In this document: one piece after another, positions 7,277-9,769 of the stretch
Layout of the letters: each line of letters opens with the position of its first letter
Position numbering within the stretch: position 1 is the first letter of the stretch
Origin: Desulfocapsaceae bacterium
GTDB taxonomy: Bacteria; Desulfobacterota; Desulfobulbia; Desulfobulbales; Desulfocapsaceae
Assembly (NCBI GenBank): GCA_029934775.1
Contig: JAOZLO010000077.1
Span: 1 to 9,769, forward strand
Direction of reading: 5' to 3'
DNA: 9,769 nucleotides
The notes under the pieces: generated by a model
Told to the model about the DNA's origin: nothing
Database searches by the model: none
Seen by the model: only the letters and a program-made list of their open reading frames with translations
Program-made: the position numbers and the translations under genes

Positions 7277-7370
7277 AGGGCAAGTAGAGGATTCCTTGCG
7301 TACAAATTGTCTGTCATTGATTGTGGGATGGAGGTGAATTTTTTTCTTGCAAAATATATATTAATGGTTA

Positions 7371-7399
7371 TTGTCCGTTAAAATTCGAGGTTCTACTTT
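7371..7399 (+). promoter_or_regulatory. Candidate sigma70-like promoter for the cold-shock gene
   Basis: TTGTCC (7371-7376) and TACTTT (7394-7399) with a 17-base spacer. The -10 match is modest. It overlaps the palindrome at 7391-7407 and would give a leader of about 365 bases. Other AT-rich stretches nearby (for example TATATT at 7357-7362) lack a good partner hexamer. Confidence 0.3.
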
Positions 7400-7407
7400 A
7401 AGTAGAA
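7391..7407. promoter_or_regulatory. 17-base palindrome, candidate operator
   Basis: TTCTACTT (7391-7398) and AAGTAGAA (7400-7407) are exact reverse complements around a single T. The short centre cannot form an RNA loop well, so a dimeric DNA-binding protein site is more plausible than a terminator. It overlaps the candidate -10 element upstream of the cold-shock gene. The cognate regulator is unknown. Confidence 0.45.
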
Positions 7408-7525
7408 GCATATTCTTTCACGTTTCTTGCCTAAGTTGTTCTTTTCTCGCATCGTTCGCCATCGTAGAAGTTTTTTGCTCTTTGCTTAAAAGAATTACGG
7501 TATAGGAGCATTTGTCGGAGTTACT

Positions 7526-7558
7526 GCAGGAAGTTTATAAATAGAACTTCGGTCCTGC
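7526..7558 (+). promoter_or_regulatory. Hairpin in the cold-shock leader
   Basis: GCAGGA (7526-7531) pairs with TCCTGC (7553-7558), and inside it AGTT (7532-7535) with AACT (7545-7548). An alternative register pairs GAAGTT with AACTTC. No T-tract follows, so this is a leader structure and not a terminator. A regulatory role is inferred from position only. Confidence 0.4.
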
Positions 7559-7660
7559 TGGTGTACCGGCGGCTCCAGTAAAAGCGAGAATAAAAAGAAA
7601 AATTTCTCTGGATAAATCGAAAAGAAGATCAGTCAGAGAGGAAAAGACGCCTGGGCGTAT

Positions 7661-7732
7661 AGTCGTATCAATTCGGTTTTGGTAACAAAACTGTTACCGA
7701 GTCGTATTTTGACGGTTCGGTTTTATAACAAA
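7661..7732 (+). repeat. Imperfect direct repeat in the cold-shock leader, with an internal hairpin
   Basis: Two copies share AGTCGTAT (7661-7668 and 7700-7707) followed by TTCGGTTTT (7672-7680 and 7716-7724) and then a TAACAAA core. The second copy has five extra bases between the two shared blocks. Copy 1 also contains a perfect hairpin, GGTAAC (7681-7686) with GTTACC (7693-7698). The pair lies 40-110 bases before the cold-shock start codon. Confidence 0.55.
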
Positions 7733-7772
7733 GTGGCTCGTATATGAGTCCAGCACAAAGGAGTAGTACAAA

Positions 7773-7973
7773 ATGGCAGAAGGAACAGTTAAATGGTTTA
7801 ATGATGCAAAAGGTTTTGGTTTTATCGAAGAAGACGGTGGTAAGGATGTTTTTGTACATCATTCCGCGATTCAAGGTGATGGTTTTAAATCTCTCGACGA
7901 AGGTGGACGAGTTACTTTTGATGTTGTTGACGGTCCCAAAGGACCAGCGGCAGAGAATGTCGTTAAGCAGTAA
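7773..7973 (+). CDS. Cold-shock domain protein (CspA family)
   Basis: A 66-residue single cold-shock domain (OB fold), the normal length for CspA-type RNA chaperones, which bind single-stranded RNA and DNA and melt RNA structure. Both RNA-binding motifs are visible: RNP1-like KGFGFIE (13-19) and RNP2-like VFVHH (26-30), together with the conserved KWFN (7-10). The ATG is preceded by AAAGGAG at 7757-7763 with nine-base spacing, the strongest ribosome binding site in the window. The gene stands alone between a structured leader and an intrinsic terminator, so it is probably monocistronic. Whether it is cold-induced or constitutive cannot be told from the coding sequence; the leader favours post-transcriptional control. 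Confidence 0.97.
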   Translation: MAEGTVKWFNDAKGFGFIEEDGGKDVFVHHSAIQGDGFKSLDEGGRVTFDVVDGPKGPAAENVVKQ

Positions 7974-7990
7974 AAAAGCTGAGATGTATC

Positions 7991-8029
7991 AAAAAAAAAG
8001 ACTTCGCGTTTCGCGGAGTCTTTTTTTTT
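7991..8029. terminator. Intrinsic terminator of the cold-shock gene, symmetric A/T tracts
   Basis: GACTTCGCG (8000-8008) pairs with CGCGGAGTC (8012-8020), with one G-U pair and a TTT loop. Nine A residues precede it (7991-7999) and nine T residues follow (8021-8029). It lies 18 bases after the cold-shock stop codon. The symmetry would let it stop transcription from either direction. Confidence 0.95.
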
Positions 8030-8040
8030 GTTTTGTGGAT

Positions 8041-8069
8041 TTATCAAACACCCCATAAGGGGCTATAAG
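8041..8069 (+). promoter_or_regulatory. Sigma70-like promoter for the ABC-F gene
   Basis: TTATCA (8041-8046) and TATAAG (8064-8069, five of six consensus bases) are separated by 17 bases, directly after the cold-shock terminator. It would start transcription near 8076 and give a leader of about 165 bases that contains the four tandem repeats. Confidence 0.5.
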
Positions 8070-8119
8070 AACTATGCTGGCACATCGAACCACATAATTT
8101 CAAAATACATTTCTCAGCT

Positions 8120-8187
8120 CGAAGTCTACGCTTATCCGAAGTCTGCGCTTATCCGAAGTCTACGCTTATCCGAAGTCTACGCTTATC
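8120..8187 (+). repeat. Four tandem 17-base repeats in the ABC-F leader
   Basis: The unit CGAAGTCTACGCTTATC occurs head to tail at 8120-8136, 8137-8153, 8154-8170 and 8171-8187. Three copies are identical and the second has one A-to-G change. The period of 17 is not a multiple of three, and no Shine-Dalgarno-led frame crosses it, so it is not coding. It sits 53 bases before the ABC-F start codon, in the predicted 5' leader. It could be a protein-binding array, a leader RNA element, or a simple slippage-generated repeat. Confidence 0.9.
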
Positions 8188-8240
8188 TGTTGTTTTTTAT
8201 CGCAGAAGTTCAGGAGTAAGGTACCTAATAGGACAAAACT

Positions 8241-9769
8241 ATGATAACAGCATCCAATGTGGCCCTCTCCTATGGCAAGAGGATCATATTTCAAGACGTC
8301 AATATTAAATTTACCCCGGGTAACTGCTACGGCATGATCGGAGCAAATGGTGCAGGTAAATCGACTTTTTTAAAGATCCTGGCTGGTCTGTTTGAACCGG
8401 ACAGGGGGGAGGTTCGTAAGGGGGCAAGGCAGCGCATCGCCATGCTTAACCAGGACCAGTTCGCGTTTGATGAGCACACCGTTTTTAACACAGTGATAAT
8501 GGGCCACAGGAAGCTCTATAAGGTGATGGCTGAGCGTGAAGCACTCTATGCCAAGGCGGATTTTACTGAGGCAGACGGTATTCGATCCGGGGAACTTGAA
8601 GCAAAGTTTGGTGAAATGAACGGTTATGAGGTAGAGGCTGAAACTGCAGTGCTGTTAAATGGACTTGGCATTCCGGAAGAGATGCGTCAGAAAAAAATGA
8701 AGGAACTTGATGGAAACGATAAGGTCAGGGTACTGCTGGCGCAGGCCCTTTTTGGCAATCCGGATATTCTACTCCTGGACGAACCCACCAATCAGCTGGA
8801 CCTTAAAACCATCAACTGGCTGGAACATTTTCTCTCCCGCTTTCAAAACACAGTTATCATTGTCTCGCACGATCGTCATTTCCTGAATCAGGTCTGCACC
8901 CATATGGCGGATATTGATTATGGGAAAATCAGGGTTTATGTCGGTAATTATGATTTCTGGTATCAGGCGAGTCAGTTGCATTTTCGTCAGAAGGAGAGTG
9001 AGAGTAAAAAAGCTAAAGCCAAGGCAGATGAGCTTAAAGAGTTTATAACCCGCTTCAGCTCCAACGCATCCAAGGCCAAGCAGGCTACCTCACGGAAAAA
9101 ATTACTCGAAAAACTTACCCTGGAGGACATGCCGAATTCCTCTCGAAAATATCCGTTTATTGTTTTCAAACCTGACAGGTCATGCGGTGACATCATCCTG
9201 GAGATGAACGGTCTTTGTAAAGAGATAGAAGGCGTCTCCATGTTTAAAGATCTTACTCTGACTGTTAATAAGGGAGATAAGATAGCCTTTGTCGGAGCGA
9301 ACAGCCTTGCAAAAACTACTCTGTTTCAGGTTCTCGCAGGAGAGATTCTCCCGGACAAAGGCAGTTTGCGCTGGGGAGTCACTATAAATAATTCTTATTT
9401 CCCAAAGGAAAATAGTGACTTTTTCAATAATCAAGATCTGGATCTTGTCGGCTGGTTGCGTCAGTTTGGTTCCGCTAAAGAAAATGAAGGGTTTTTCCGT
9501 GGTTTCCTGGGGAAAATGCTTTTTTCCGGAGAGGAAGCAATGAAGAAGACATCTGTTCTCTCGGGTGGAGAGAAGGTACGCTGTATGCTCTCAAGAATGA
9601 TGCTTTCCGGTGCTAACACACTGATCCTTGATGAGCCTACCAATCACCTGGATCTTGAGTCAATCACCTCTTTAAATGATGCCCTGACGGCTTTTCCCGA
9701 GGTATTGCTCTTTTCTTCCCATGATCATCAGTTTGTGGCAACAGTGGCAAACAGGATTGTAGAAATCAC
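8241..9769 (+). CDS. ABC-F family ATPase, YbiT type (3' end beyond the window)
   Basis: Soluble protein with two ATP-binding cassettes and no membrane domain; ABC-F proteins of this kind act on the ribosome. About 509 residues are seen; E. coli YbiT has about 530, so only the C-terminus is missing. NBD1: Walker A GANGAGKST (34-42), degenerate signature LDGND (156-160), LLLDEPTNQLD with E181, switch H210. A charged helical linker (about 235-310) corresponds to the P-site tRNA interaction motif. NBD2: Walker A reads GANSLAKTT (352-360), signature LSGGE (440-444), LILDEPTNHLD with E465, H494. The motif RFSSNASKAKQATSR and the QDQFAFDE stretch are close to YbiT. The ATG follows AGGA at 8230-8233 with seven-base spacing. 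It is preceded by its own promoter-like sequence and a leader with tandem repeats. A housekeeping ribosome role is more likely than antibiotic resistance, but this is not proven. Confidence 0.93.
   Translation, partial: MITASNVALSYGKRIIFQDVNIKFTPGNCYGMIGANGAGKSTFLKILAGLFEPDRGEVRKGARQRIAMLNQDQFAFDEHTVFNTVIMGHRKLYKVMAEREALYAKADFTEADGIRSGELEAKFGEMNGYEVEAETAVLLNGLGIPEEMRQKKMKELDGNDKVRVLLAQALFGNPDILLLDEPTNQLDLKTINWLEHFLSRFQNTVIIVSHDRHFLNQVCTHMADIDYGKIRVYVGNYDFWYQASQLHFRQKESESKKAKAKADELKEFITRFSSNASKAKQATSRKKLLEKLTLEDMPNSSRKYPFIVFKPDRSCGDIILEMNGLCKEIEGVSMFKDLTLTVNKGDKIAFVGANSLAKTTLFQVLAGEILPDKGSLRWGVTINNSYFPKENSDFFNNQDLDLVGWLRQFGSAKENEGFFRGFLGKMLFSGEEAMKKTSVLSGGEKVRCMLSRMMLSGANTLILDEPTNHLDLESITSLNDALTAFPEVLLFSSHDHQFVATVANRIVEI

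Larger units (their letters stand above)
7277..7772. other. Long spacer and leader before the cold-shock gene
   Basis: 496 bases without a convincing protein gene. The proximal part after the phosphatidyltransferase has a short stem (GCAAG at 7280-7284 with CTTGC at 7295-7299) but no T-tract. From about 7400 the sequence can form several hairpins and ends in the strong Shine-Dalgarno of the cold-shock gene. Long structured 5' leaders are typical of cspA-type mRNAs, where folding changes with temperature. That this leader acts so is inference. A hairpin GG-CTC/GAG-T-CC (7735-7751) lies six bases before the Shine-Dalgarno. Confidence 0.6.

Noticed and set aside
7280..7299. Terminator after the phosphatidyltransferase gene
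   Set aside because: The five-base-pair GCAAG/CTTGC stem has a ten-base loop and no T-tract.
8074..8097. Seven-codon upstream frame (MLAHRTT) as a regulatory leader peptide for the ABC-F gene
   Set aside because: Its ATG would lie at or before the predicted transcription start and there is no Shine-Dalgarno.
8120..8187. Tandem repeats as a CRISPR array or plasmid-type iterons
   Set aside because: There are no spacers between units, the unit is too short for CRISPR, and there is no replication initiator gene or AT-rich origin next to it.
8028..8219. 63-codon plus-strand frame crossing the tandem repeats
   Set aside because: It starts inside the T-tract of the cold-shock terminator, has no ribosome binding site, and reads each 17-base repeat in a different frame, so its protein has no stable repeat or recognisable domain.

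Overview
The window comes from a Gram-negative bacterium with moderately AT-rich DNA. It carries an Aat N-end-rule transferase, a membrane-anchored periplasmic SPOR protein and PgsA/PssA-type phospholipid enzymes. The gene mix and the YbiT-like ABC-F subtype would fit Desulfobacterota (a Desulfobulbales-like sulfate reducer), but this placement is inference and rests on no marker gene. All genes look like chromosomal housekeeping or accessory genes. I see no transposase, integrase, tRNA, rRNA, CRISPR array or toxin-antitoxin pair.

Layout. (1) 1-2077, plus strand: a long RelA/SpoT homologue (HD hydrolase, synthetase-like region, TGS, zinc-finger-like CC region, ACT). Its hydrolase residues are intact but its synthetase domain has lost catalytic residues. 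(2) 2110-3337, minus strand: a two-gene unit, aat followed with a 17-base overlap by a small zinc-ribbon protein that resembles the TSCPD region of class II ribonucleotide reductases. The convergent junction with the RelA/SpoT gene carries a perfect 10-base inverted repeat. (3) 3338-3702: divergent spacer with a strong plus-strand intrinsic terminator that has no recognisable gene in front of it. (4) 3703-7276, plus strand: a probable operon of an AAA-type ATPase with one membrane span and a C-terminal SPOR domain, a DUF1456 (YehS-like) protein coupled by a 4-base overlap, and a membrane protein in which a PgsA-like and a PssA-like CDP-alcohol phosphatidyltransferase are fused. (5) 7277-7772: a long spacer and leader with a 17-base palindrome, several hairpins and an imperfect direct repeat, leading to a cold-shock protein (7773-7973) with a textbook terminator. 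(6) 8030-9769: a good sigma70-like promoter, a leader containing four 17-base tandem repeats, and a YbiT-type ABC-F ATPase cut off by the window end.

Togetherness. The central operon points to the cell envelope: a peptidoglycan-binding SPOR protein with a cytoplasmic ATPase, and membrane lipid head-group synthesis. The flanking genes concern translation and stress: (p)ppGpp turnover, protein N-end tagging, RNA chaperoning in the cold, and ribosome-associated ABC-F activity. The least ordinary items are the degenerate-synthetase RelA/SpoT protein, the stand-alone TSCPD-like protein, the fused phospholipid synthase with an altered second motif, and the repeat-bearing leaders of the cold-shock and ABC-F genes.
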